NCBI GenBank assembly: GCA_041917975.1
Contig: JAYRWN010000310.1
Location: 1-9,720, forward strand
Reading direction: 5' to 3'
DNA: 9,720 nucleotides
Source of the DNA: JAYRWN01 sp041917975
GTDB lineage: Bacteria > Bacteroidota > Bacteroidia > Chitinophagales > Saprospiraceae
Shown here: piece after piece, positions 1 through 6,461 of the stretch
Layout: each line of letters begins with the position of its first letter
Numbering within the stretch: the first letter of the stretch is position 1
The notes under the pieces: generated by a model
The model's input: only the letters and a program-made list of their open reading frames with translations
The model's database searches: none
Told to the model about the DNA's origin: nothing
Translations under genes and position numbers: made by a program

Positions 1-178
1 CAATCCTTTCGATCTGCGCCGTTCTGCCGGAGGTGGCTTAAGGGTATTCCTACCCATGTTTGGTCTGCTGGGTTTTGACTACGGCTTTGGATTTGATAAG
101 CCGGGCTTAATTCAAAATAAATCCAAGTGGACCGAATTCGGAAAATTCAGCATCGTGCTCGGGTTTGAGCCGGATTAA
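1..178 (+). CDS. bamA: BamA/Omp85-family outer-membrane assembly protein, C-terminal end (5' truncated)
   Basis: The frame is open from base 2 and ends at the TAA at 176-178, giving the last 58 residues of a longer protein that begins outside the window. The residues NPFDLRRSAGGGLRVFLPMF followed by GLLGFDYGFGFD match the final beta-strands of Bacteroidota BamA, where an 'LRRSAG-G-R-F-P' strand precedes a 'GLLG-DYG-GFD' strand. The tail FSIVLGFEPD resembles the amphipathic last strand, which acts as the outer-membrane insertion signal in this family. BamA folds and inserts beta-barrel proteins into the outer membrane. POTRA domains and most of the barrel lie upstream and cannot be checked, so another Omp85 paralogue (TamA-like) remains possible. 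The stop overlaps the convergent rnr stop. Confidence 0.75.
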   Translation, partial: NPFDLRRSAGGGLRVFLPMFGLLGFDYGFGFDKPGLIQNKSKWTEFGKFSIVLGFEPD

Positions 179-2304
179 TCTTCACTGACCAATTCCAAAT
201 CTATCTCCTGATAGTCCGTATCCACCTCGGTGACGCGCACTTTTACTTTTTGGCCGAAGGTGATCACTTTTCCGGAATGTAATCCCATCGCTCTTAATCT
301 ATTGTCAGCCACCGAAAAAGCTTCTTCCAAAGAATTGAATGGCACCAGGCCTTCGCATTTGTTGGCCATTAATTCTACGAAGAAACCTCTATCGATGATG
401 CCCGATACCAGGCCTTCAAAGGTCTCGCCGATAAATTTTTCCAGATAGCGTACTTGCATGTATTTTGTAGACTCGCGCTCCGCCTCTACCGCCATGCGTT
501 CCTGATTAGAAATGTATTTACATTGCTCCTCCAGTCGGCTCTTTTTCATCCGGAAAGGGGCTTCCAGGTTTTTTTCCAAGATTCTATGCACTAAAACATC
601 GGCATACCTACGGATGGGAGAGGTAAAATGGGTATAAAATTTAAATCCTAAACCAAAATGGCCAATGTTGTTGGTGGTATAAACCGCTTTAGCCATAGAA
701 CGGATCGCTAATGGGGCCAATATATGCAGACGTTCGTCTTTACGGGCAGCTTCCTGGATACGATTAAGCGATTTAGCTATGTTTAAGGGTGTCTGAGTGT
801 CCAGCTGGTAGCCTAAGGTTTGGGCAAATAATGCAAAGTCCCCAATCTTATCCGGGTCAGGTAAATCGTGCACCCGATAGACTAGGGGTATTTCCTGATC
901 ACGCCCTTTTTGGGCTATCAGGGTGGCTACTTCGCGATTGGCCAGTAACATAAAATCTTCGATCAATAAATGGGTCTCCTTGCGTTCCTTGACAAATAAG
1001 CTGATCGGTTCTCCATCTTCATTCAGCTCAAACTGCACTTCATCCGTTTCAAACTGAATCGCTCCGCCTTTAATGTTTTTTTGGCGTAAATGCTGGGCAA
1101 TGCGGTTTAATTCTTTCAACGGTTGTGCATGTTTGCCCTTGCCATGGTCAATAATTTTCTGAGCTTCTTCATAGGAAAAACGTTGGTCGGAATGGATAAT
1201 GGTCTTGCCAAACCAACGTTGGATAATGTCCAGTTTTCGGTTAAACACAAATACTGCTGAAAAAGTGAGTTTATCCGTGTGTGGATTTAAAGAGCACAAA
1301 TCATTAGACAGTTTTTCAGGCAGCATGGGTAGAACACGATCCACTAAATACACGGAGGTGGCTCTACGAAAGGCTTCCTGGTCTAACGCACTTCCAGGCT
1401 GAAGATAATGCGTCACATCAGCAATATGTACACCGACTTCAATAGACTCGTCGGGCAACACCTGATAGGACAAGGCATCATCAAAATCCTTGGCCGTTGC
1501 AGGGTCAATGGTGAATGTGAGCACCTGACGAAAATCGCGGCGCTTTTTGATTTCCTCAGAAGATATTTCAGCTGGAATTGCTTCACTTTGCTCTCGGGCT
1601 TCCTCCGGATAATGCAGATTAAATCCTTTCGATATCAGAATGGATTTCATGGCATAATCCCGGTCACCTTCCGGTAAGACCTCCATAATTTCGCCCAATA
1701 CCGTATTATGCCCATAATCCCAGTTGGTCACTTTTATCACCACCTTGGCACCACTTTCCAGGTCTTGCTCTCCGTCATAATGTTTGATCAGAATATCAAA
1801 GGGAATTAATGGATTAGCCGGTGTAACAGTAATTTTCTTCTTGCTGAGGAAGACTGTGCCGATTATTTGTTCAGTAAATCGTTTAACGATTTGTACTATT
1901 TCGCCCTGGGGCTTGCCGAATTTACGGGATGGATGCATTTGAACTTTTACGATATCTCTGGCCATGGCCATGTTCAGGTATTTGGCAGGGATATAGACGT
2001 CCTGGGGCTGATTTTCAACGATCACATAGCCTGCACCGCTCCGGGCCAAATCCAACCGTCCTTCCACATATTTGATAAACGTTTGTTTGGCCGATGTACT
2101 GAAGTAATATTGTTGACTGGCTGTTTTACTGAGAATACCTTGGGCAGTTAGGGAATGCAAGGCATGTTTAAATTCCGGGGTTACTTCTCGTCCAATCTTT
2201 TTTGCCAACTGGTTTTCGGCGAGTTTTCGGCGGGTATTATTTTTGAAGTACTGGAGGATGTCTTGTTTTAGATTGTGCTGATCCGGTGTTTTTTTTTGTT
2301 TCAT
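175..2304 (-). CDS. rnr: Ribonuclease R (3'-5' exoribonuclease, RNB family)
   Basis: A 709-residue cytoplasmic exoribonuclease that degrades structured RNA from the 3' end, taking part in mRNA turnover and RNA quality control. Domains in order: an N-terminal helical/winged-helix segment (about 10-70), a first cold-shock domain (about 77-140), a second (about 147-215), the RNB catalytic domain (about 255-580) and an S1 domain (about 627-707). The metal-binding motif DPATAKDFDDA covers 267-277, with candidate ligands D267, D273, D275 and D276. The other RNB signature, TSPIRRYADVLVHR, lies at 561-574. It ends just after S1 and lacks the long lysine-rich tail of the roughly 813-residue E. coli enzyme, which is usual for shorter RNase R proteins. 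The ATG at 2304-2302 has an AGGA (complement 2315-2312) 7 nt upstream, one of the few Shine-Dalgarno-like sites here. A 9-A run occupies codons 3-6. It lies 44 bp after the 166-residue gene on the same strand, so co-transcription is likely. RNase II is unlikely because of the helical N-terminus and the organism group. Confidence 0.95.
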   Translation of the reverse strand: MKQKKTPDQHNLKQDILQYFKNNTRRKLAENQLAKKIGREVTPEFKHALHSLTAQGILSKTASQQYYFSTSAKQTFIKYVEGRLDLARSGAGYVIVENQPQDVYIPAKYLNMAMARDIVKVQMHPSRKFGKPQGEIVQIVKRFTEQIIGTVFLSKKKITVTPANPLIPFDILIKHYDGEQDLESGAKVVIKVTNWDYGHNTVLGEIMEVLPEGDRDYAMKSILISKGFNLHYPEEAREQSEAIPAEISSEEIKKRRDFRQVLTFTIDPATAKDFDDALSYQVLPDESIEVGVHIADVTHYLQPGSALDQEAFRRATSVYLVDRVLPMLPEKLSNDLCSLNPHTDKLTFSAVFVFNRKLDIIQRWFGKTIIHSDQRFSYEEAQKIIDHGKGKHAQPLKELNRIAQHLRQKNIKGGAIQFETDEVQFELNEDGEPISLFVKERKETHLLIEDFMLLANREVATLIAQKGRDQEIPLVYRVHDLPDPDKIGDFALFAQTLGYQLDTQTPLNIAKSLNRIQEAARKDERLHILAPLAIRSMAKAVYTTNNIGHFGLGFKFYTHFTSPIRRYADVLVHRILEKNLEAPFRMKKSRLEEQCKYISNQERMAVEAERESTKYMQVRYLEKFIGETFEGLVSGIIDRGFFVELMANKCEGLVPFNSLEEAFSVADNRLRAMGLHSGKVITFGQKVKVRVTEVDTDYQEIDLELVSED
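2289..2297 (-). repeat. A9 homopolymer in codons 3-6 of rnr
   Basis: On the coding strand the start of rnr reads ATG AAA C followed by nine A residues. A run of this length next to the start codon is a potential site for polymerase slippage or length variation, either of which would shift the rnr reading frame. In this window the frame is intact. It may simply reflect the lysine-rich start of the protein (MKQKKT). Confidence 0.6.
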
Positions 2305-2348
2305 TTTATCATCCTAGTGGGTGATTTTTTTAAAAGAATGAAAAGCGA

Positions 2349-2849
2349 TCAATTGAATTCGGCTCTGGAATTATAGATAAATCCGTTATCCAATATTTCC
2401 AGATAGTAGTTTAAGGAGGCTTGGCTATCGAATTGTGCTCCTTGTTGTTTACCCTCCACCACGTTTATGATCAGATCTTCGCTGATTAATGCCATTTTGC
2501 GCCATATGGTATCCTCTTTCGTTATCATCCCGGCAATAGACTCGATTTGCAATAAAGTACCACGAGGATCATAAGTCAGCAGGAAATATTCATAGTGAAG
2601 TAAACCTGCTTTCCAAACCACAATAGCATGGAATTTATCTTTTTCAGTATGGCGAAAACAAGGAATAAATTCGGTGTATTCATCCACGGGGCCGAGAATT
2701 TCCGCTAAAAATTGATCGATCATCAATCCCGGTAAAGGGGTATTGACCTGACTGAACGTGTGGTGGGCCTCCTCATTTAAGGTTACCGGAAACTCAATGG
2801 TTGGAAAGGCATTGAGAAACTGGGCAAAGGTGAATTTTTTAGTTTGCAT
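2349..2849 (-). CDS. Hypothetical protein, 166 residues, upstream of rnr
   Basis: I do not recognise a named family. The product is soluble-looking, with no signal peptide, membrane helix or obvious catalytic motif. The N-terminal third (1-50) is probably helical and includes FAQFLNAFPTIEFP and the stretch LPGLMIDQFLAEIL. The middle (60-105) alternates hydrophobic residues as beta-strands do: FIPCFRHTEKDKFHAIVVWK, then LLHYEYFLLTYDPRG. A 'xIAGM' turn and ISEDLIINVVEG (122-133) follow. The arrangement recalls small Saprospiraceae proteins of unknown function, but that is from memory only. A single cysteine (C64) is present. The ATG at 2849-2847 is preceded by a Bacteroidota -7-like box on the same strand (2865-2872), leaving a leader of about 10 nt. 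The gene is followed after 44 bp by rnr, suggesting one transcript and possibly a link to RNA metabolism, although position alone is weak evidence. Confidence 0.8.
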   Translation of the reverse strand: MQTKKFTFAQFLNAFPTIEFPVTLNEEAHHTFSQVNTPLPGLMIDQFLAEILGPVDEYTEFIPCFRHTEKDKFHAIVVWKAGLLHYEYFLLTYDPRGTLLQIESIAGMITKEDTIWRKMALISEDLIINVVEGKQQGAQFDSQASLNYYLEILDNGFIYNSRAEFN

Positions 2850-2864
2850 TTAAACTTTATGACG

Positions 2865-2872
2865 CAAAATTA
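2865..2872 (-). promoter_or_regulatory. Candidate -7 promoter box for the hypothetical-rnr unit
   Basis: Read on the minus strand this is TAATTTTG, an exact fit to the Bacteroidota primary-sigma -7 consensus TAnnTTTG. About 22 nt upstream is TTTAGA, a weak match to the TTTG/TTG -33 element, and it lies inside the dyad at 2882-2898. The predicted transcript would start about 10 nt before the ATG. An 8-base AT-rich match can occur by chance, so this is tentative. Confidence 0.4.
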
Positions 2873-2881
2873 AGGACAATG

Positions 2882-2898
2882 TTTAGACTTTATCTAAA
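2882..2898. promoter_or_regulatory. Inverted repeat TTTAGA-N5-TCTAAA, possible operator (dyad 1)
   Basis: Perfect 6-bp arms TTTAGA and TCTAAA flank a 5-nt spacer in the divergent region between the hypothetical-rnr unit and sdhC. It covers the position expected for the -33 element of the leftward promoter. The outer five bases of each arm, TTTAG and CTAAA, recur in the dyad at 2951-2965. The symmetry could bind a dimeric regulator, but no known family is identifiable. Confidence 0.35.
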
Positions 2899-2913
2899 TA
2901 ATGTGGTCAAACG

Positions 2914-2935
2914 CCAGAGTATTTTTTTATTCTGG
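2914..2935. repeat. Inverted repeat CCAGAGTA-T6-TATTCTGG
   Basis: The 8-base arms CCAGAGTA (2914-2921) and TATTCTGG (2928-2935) pair with one G-T wobble around a six-T spacer, between the two TTTAG dyads. It lies upstream of the predicted sdhC start of transcription, so it is more likely a DNA-level protein site or coincidence than an RNA structure. It is not followed by a T-run on the plus strand, so it does not look like a terminator in that direction. Confidence 0.35.
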
Positions 2936-2946
2936 GGTTTAAGCCC

Positions 2947-2954
2947 TATCTTTA
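2947..2954 (+). promoter_or_regulatory. Candidate -7 promoter box for the sdhCAB operon
   Basis: TATCTTTA matches the Bacteroidota -7 consensus TAnnTTTG at every defined position except the last. The T-run at 2922-2928 lies about 20 bp upstream, where a -33 TTTG/TTG element would sit, but no clean -33 is seen. The predicted start would leave a leader of about 30 nt before the sdhC ATG. The box overlaps dyad 2. Confidence 0.35.
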
Positions 2955-2965
2955 GCCGGCCTAAA
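2951..2965. promoter_or_regulatory. Inverted repeat TTTAG-CCGGC-CTAAA, possible operator (dyad 2)
   Basis: The five-base arms TTTAG (2951-2955) and CTAAA (2961-2965) surround CCGGC. The arms are the same as the outer bases of dyad 1, with a 5-nt rather than 7-nt gap, and the centres are about 68 bp apart. This copy overlaps the right half of the sdh -7-like box and the likely start of transcription, where a repressor would act. No FNR/CRP-type TTGAT-N4-ATCAA site is present here. Confidence 0.35.
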
Positions 2966-2990
2966 AAAGCTCAATATAAAGTTTATAAGT

Positions 2991-3668
2991 ATGGGATGGT
3001 TTAGCGATTTTCTCACCTCTTCACTGGGCCGTAAATTGGTGATGAGTATAAGTGGGTTATTTCTCATGTTGTTTTTAGTGGTGCATTTGATCGGCAATTT
3101 ACAATTGTTGGCTGCGGATGGTGGGCAGAAATTTAATGTGTATACTCAGTTTATGACCCACAATCCACTGATTAAGACCATCAGTTATGTTTTATATCTT
3201 ACCATTCTACTGCACGCCGTTCAAGGAACCCTCATTTGGGCCTATAACAAGAGTGCCAAAGGTGTGGGCTATGCGGTGAAGACTGGTGCTAACGCCTCTT
3301 TGGCTTCCAGATATATGTTTATGCTGGGGGCATTCATATTTATTTTTCTGATAATCCACCTTTACCAATTTTGGCTACAGATGAAACTGGGCAATACAGC
3401 CATGATAAATTACGGTGATGAACAGGTGAAAGACCTTTATACTCTGGTTTCATCAGCTTACGCCAACCTATTTTATGTTCTGTTTTATGTGGTGAGTATG
3501 GTCTTTCTAGGTTATCATTTATGGCATGGTTTTCAGTCGGCTTTTCAAACCCTCGGCCTTAATCATCCCAAATACAATGGATTAATTCAATTAACCGGTA
3601 AGATTTATGCGGTGGTGATCCCGGCTGGATTTGCCATTATTCCTTTGATCATGTATTTCTCGAAATAA
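2991..3668 (+). CDS. sdhC: Succinate dehydrogenase/fumarate reductase cytochrome b558-type membrane anchor
   Basis: A 225-residue integral membrane protein that anchors the SdhA-SdhB dimer in the inner membrane and carries electrons between the iron-sulfur subunit and quinone. It has five hydrophobic segments (about 15-35, 62-84, 106-130, 157-180, 202-222), the pattern of the single-subunit di-haem 'type B' anchor found in Bacteroidota, Bacillus and Wolinella. Candidate axial haem histidines, one in each of the first four helices, are H32 (VVHLIGN), H75 (LLHAVQG), H123 (IIHLYQF) and H176 (GYHLWHG). H179 is an alternative for the last. The N-terminus SSLGRKLVMSISGL, reaching the first helix, is characteristic of the family. 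The start has an A/T-rich leader without a Shine-Dalgarno, normal for Bacteroidota. It is first in an sdhC-sdhA-sdhB operon, with sdhA 12 bp downstream. Direction (succinate oxidation or fumarate reduction) cannot be read from sequence. Confidence 0.95.
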   Translation: MGWFSDFLTSSLGRKLVMSISGLFLMLFLVVHLIGNLQLLAADGGQKFNVYTQFMTHNPLIKTISYVLYLTILLHAVQGTLIWAYNKSAKGVGYAVKTGANASLASRYMFMLGAFIFIFLIIHLYQFWLQMKLGNTAMINYGDEQVKDLYTLVSSAYANLFYVLFYVVSMVFLGYHLWHGFQSAFQTLGLNHPKYNGLIQLTGKIYAVVIPAGFAIIPLIMYFSK

Positions 3669-3680
3669 AGTCTAATCATT

Positions 3681-5681
3681 ATGAAACTGGATGCCAAAAT
3701 ACCTGCCGGACCATTGGCAGAGAAATGGACAAAGTATAAAAGTACTATTCCCCTGGTAGCGCCGAACAATAAGCGTCGTCTGGAGGTCATTGTGGTCGGG
3801 ACCGGACTTGCCGGCGCTGCAGCTGCTGCCTCTTTAGGCGAACTGGGTTATAATGTAAAGTGCTTCACTTTTCACGATAGTCCCCGGCGCGCCCATAGTA
3901 TTGCCGCCCAGGGTGGTATTAATGCTGCGAAGAACTATGCCAACGATGGTGACAGCGTTTATCGCTTATTTTATGATACCATCAAGGGTGGTGATTACCG
4001 CGCCAGAGAAGCCAACGTTTACCGTCTGGCTGAAGTCAGTACCGACATCATTGATCAATGCGTAGCTCAAGGGGTTCCTTTTGCCCGGGAATATGGTGGA
4101 TTGTTAGAAAACCGCTCTTTCGGTGGCGTGCAGGTATCCCGTACGTTTTATGCCCGCGGTCAAACCGGACAACAATTATTGATTGGAGCTTACCAGGCTT
4201 TATCGCGCCAAATCTCTACCGGGGCTGTGACCATGTACAATCGGCACGAGATGCTGGATGTCGTCATCATCGACGGTAAAGCGCGTGGTATCATTGCCCG
4301 CAATTTATTAACCGGAGAATTGGAACGGCACGCAGCCCACTGTGTCGTCTTGGCCACCGGCGGTTATGGCAACGTATTTTATTTATCCACAAACGCCATG
4401 GGCTGTAATGTAACGGCCGCCTGGCGGGCCGTAAATCGGGGAGCTCTGATGGCCAACCCCTGCTTTACGCAAATTCACCCCACCTGCATTCCGGTTTCCG
4501 GGGATTATCAGTCTAAGTTAACCCTGATGTCCGAATCCTTGCGCAACGACGGCCGGGTGTGGGTACCTAAAAGTAAAGAAGATGTGCTGGCCATACGCTC
4601 AGGAACCAAAAAACCAACCGATCTGCCGGAAGAAGCCCGCGATTATTTCCTTGAGCGGCGTTATCCGGCTTTTGGTAATCTGGTTCCTCGGGATGTGGCT
4701 TCCCGAGCAGCAAAAAAAGCTTGTGATGAGGGGTTCGGTGTGAATAGTTCCGGATTGGCCGTATATCTGGATTTTTCCGCTGCCATTCAACGCTATGGCA
4801 AGTCTAAAGCTCACCTTGCGGGCATCAATAATCCCGATCAAGCCACCGTTACAAAATTAGGTGAAGAAGAGATTTCAGAGAAATATGGCAACCTCTTCGA
4901 AATGTACGAAAAGATCACCGGGGTAGATCCTTACAAATCACCGATGATGATCTATCCGGCGGTGCACTATACCATGGGTGGATTATGGGTAGATTACAAT
5001 CTGGAAACTAATGTTCCGGGACTCTTTGCTCTCGGAGAATGTAATTTTTCTGATCACGGAGCCAACCGGCTAGGCGCATCTGCACTCATGCAGGGCCTCG
5101 CTGATGGTTATTTTGTTCTTCCTTATACCATTGGCATCTTCCTGTCTAACGAAATACGCACCCCCCGTTTCGATACCAATGCCCCGGAATTTAAGGCCGC
5201 CGAAGACGTTACTCGCAGTCGACTCGAACAGTTGTTGCATATAAACGGATCCCGCTCAGTTGAAAGTTACCACCGGGAGTTAGGTCTGATCATGTGGGAT
5301 TATTGTGGCATGTCCAGAACCAAAGAAGGGTTATTGGAAGCTCGGGTCAAAGTCCGCGTACTTCGTCAGGATTTTTGGTCCAACGTATTTGTCCCCGGCA
5401 CTATGAATGAGTTTAATCCTGAACTGGAAAAAGCAGCCCGGGTGGCTGATTTTATAGAGATGGGTGAGTTGATGATCCTCGATGCGCTGAATAGAAATGA
5501 ATCGTGTGGAGGCCACTTTAGAGAAGAATATCAAAGTGGGGAAGGTGAAGCAGCCCGCGATGATGCTAATTATACTTATGTGGCTGCTTGGTTATGGAAA
5601 CGGGATCAGGAAGACCCGGAAATGATTAAAGAATCTTTAGTCTACGAAAATATTGAATTAAAAACCCGTAGTTATAAATAG
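3681..5681 (+). CDS. sdhA: Succinate dehydrogenase/fumarate reductase flavoprotein subunit
   Basis: A 666-residue peripheral flavoprotein interconverting succinate and fumarate on the cytoplasmic face of the membrane. The Rossmann FAD motif is VVGTGLAGAAAAASLGELG (38-56), with G40, G42 and G45. H72 in RRAHSIAAQGGINAA is the expected covalent FAD-attachment histidine. Active-site residues aligned by motif with E. coli and Wolinella enzymes are H266 (QIHPT), R337 (VPRDVASR, the proton-shuttle arginine), H429 (VHYTMGG) and R463 (ANRLGASAL). A second FAD-contact segment is VLATGGYGNV (223-232). The length and the extra N-terminal 30 residues before the FAD fold fit the Bacteroidota/Bacillus type B group. 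The C-terminal helical domain (about 500-666) is complete. It is separated by 12 bp from sdhC and 14 bp from sdhB, with neither spacer holding a terminator. No missing residue or frame break was seen. L-aspartate oxidase is excluded by the operon and the type B features. Confidence 0.97.
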   Translation: MKLDAKIPAGPLAEKWTKYKSTIPLVAPNNKRRLEVIVVGTGLAGAAAAASLGELGYNVKCFTFHDSPRRAHSIAAQGGINAAKNYANDGDSVYRLFYDTIKGGDYRAREANVYRLAEVSTDIIDQCVAQGVPFAREYGGLLENRSFGGVQVSRTFYARGQTGQQLLIGAYQALSRQISTGAVTMYNRHEMLDVVIIDGKARGIIARNLLTGELERHAAHCVVLATGGYGNVFYLSTNAMGCNVTAAWRAVNRGALMANPCFTQIHPTCIPVSGDYQSKLTLMSESLRNDGRVWVPKSKEDVLAIRSGTKKPTDLPEEARDYFLERRYPAFGNLVPRDVASRAAKKACDEGFGVNSSGLAVYLDFSAAIQRYGKSKAHLAGINNPDQATVTKLGEEEISEKYGNLFEMYEKITGVDPYKSPMMIYPAVHYTMGGLWVDYNLETNVPGLFALGECNFSDHGANRLGASALMQGLADGYFVLPYTIGIFLSNEIRTPRFDTNAPEFKAAEDVTRSRLEQLLHINGSRSVESYHRELGLIMWDYCGMSRTKEGLLEARVKVRVLRQDFWSNVFVPGTMNEFNPELEKAARVADFIEMGELMILDALNRNESCGGHFREEYQSGEGEAARDDANYTYVAAWLWKRDQEDPEMIKESLVYENIELKTRSYK

Positions 5682-5695
5682 TACAACGGTCCGTT

Positions 5696-6442
5696 ATGAA
5701 ATTAAACTTAAAGATCTGGCGTCAGAAAAATCCTGCTGACAAAGGTAGATTCGAAACTTATGAAGTGGTGGCTAATGAGCATATGTCCTTCCTGGAAATG
5801 CTGGATGTGCTTAATCAAAACCTGATCGAAAAAAAGCAAGAACCGGTAGCCTTTGATCACGATTGTCGCGAAGGCATCTGTGGCGCCTGTAGCATGGTAA
5901 TTAACGGCCGGGCTCACGGGCCCAATGGCGGTACAACCACTTGTCAACTACATATGCGTTTTTTTAAAGCCGGGGATACTATTACCATCGAACCCTACCG
6001 GGCCAGATCATTTCCGGTCATCAAGGATTTGGTGGTGGATCGCTCCGCATTTGATCGCATCATTCAAGCCGGCGGATATGTGTCAGTAAACACCGGACAA
6101 GCTGTAGACGGCAACACCATACCTATAGAAAAAGACCAAGCCGGAAAAGCTTTTGATGCTGCGGCTTGTATTGGCTGCGGTGCCTGCGTGGCTGCTTGTC
6201 CTAACGGCTCCGCAATGTTGTTTACCGCGGCCAAAGTATCTCATCTGGCTTTGCTGCCGCAAGGCAGAGTTGAAGCTGCTCAGCGGGTCCAGGCTATGGT
6301 CAAACAAATGGATAAAGAAGGTTTTGGGATGTGTTCAAACATCCGGGCTTGTGAGGTGGAATGTCCAAAATCCATTTCTACCGATAACATTGCCCGTATG
6401 AATCGTGAATATTTTTCAGCGTCAGTCACCAGTGACAAATAG
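5696..6442 (+). CDS. sdhB: Succinate dehydrogenase/fumarate reductase iron-sulfur subunit
   Basis: A 248-residue subunit that wires electrons from FAD in SdhA to the haems and quinone site of SdhC through three clusters. The N-terminal ferredoxin-like domain has the [2Fe-2S] ligands C57, C62, C65 and C83 (CREGICGAC plus a later CQLH). The C-terminal helical domain has C158, C161 and C164 (CIGCGAC) with C223 for the [4Fe-4S] cluster. C168 with C213 and C219 ligate the [3Fe-4S] cluster. All 11 expected cysteines are present, and the third-cluster pattern is the normal succinate:quinone oxidoreductase one. It is the last gene of the operon. Its TAG lies 11 bp from the stop of the convergent 465-residue gene. 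A short stem followed by a T-rich tract overlaps its 3' end and may terminate the operon transcript. Confidence 0.97.
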   Translation: MKLNLKIWRQKNPADKGRFETYEVVANEHMSFLEMLDVLNQNLIEKKQEPVAFDHDCREGICGACSMVINGRAHGPNGGTTTCQLHMRFFKAGDTITIEPYRARSFPVIKDLVVDRSAFDRIIQAGGYVSVNTGQAVDGNTIPIEKDQAGKAFDAAACIGCGACVAACPNGSAMLFTAAKVSHLALLPQGRVEAAQRVQAMVKQMDKEGFGMCSNIRACEVECPKSISTDNIARMNREYFSASVTSDK

Positions 6443-6461
6443 ATACTCACTGTTTATTTTT
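6430..6461 (+). terminator. Possible weak intrinsic terminator of sdhCAB
   Basis: CAGTGA (6430-6435) and TCACTG (6447-6452) can form a 6-bp stem with an 11-nt loop, directly followed by TTTATTTTT (6453-6461). The layout is that of a rho-independent terminator for the plus strand, but the stem is short and only half G/C. It starts inside sdhB and extends into the last codons of the convergent gene. No equivalent T-tract follows it on the minus strand. Confidence 0.35.

Noticed and set aside
230..2151. Four plus-strand open frames inside rnr (230-448, 1199-1402, 1408-1677, 1867-2151)
   Set aside because: All lie antisense to a strongly supported RNase R gene and their translations show no family pattern.
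2850..2990. FNR/CRP-type operator or riboswitch upstream of sdhC
   Set aside because: No TTGAT-N4-ATCAA-like palindrome was found, and the predicted sdhC leader of about 30 nt is too short for a known riboswitch.
3605..3790. Minus-strand frame across the sdhC-sdhA junction
   Set aside because: It overlaps two certain genes on the opposite strand and has no recognisable protein pattern.
4058..5534. Open frames within sdhA on both strands (4058-4279, 4599-4841, 5331-5534)
   Set aside because: sdhA is intact with all catalytic residues; these are frame shadows.
5708..6401. Open frames within sdhB (5708-5947 minus, 6083-6307 minus, 6153-6401 plus)
   Set aside because: sdhB carries all 11 cluster cysteines in its own frame; the others look like shadows.
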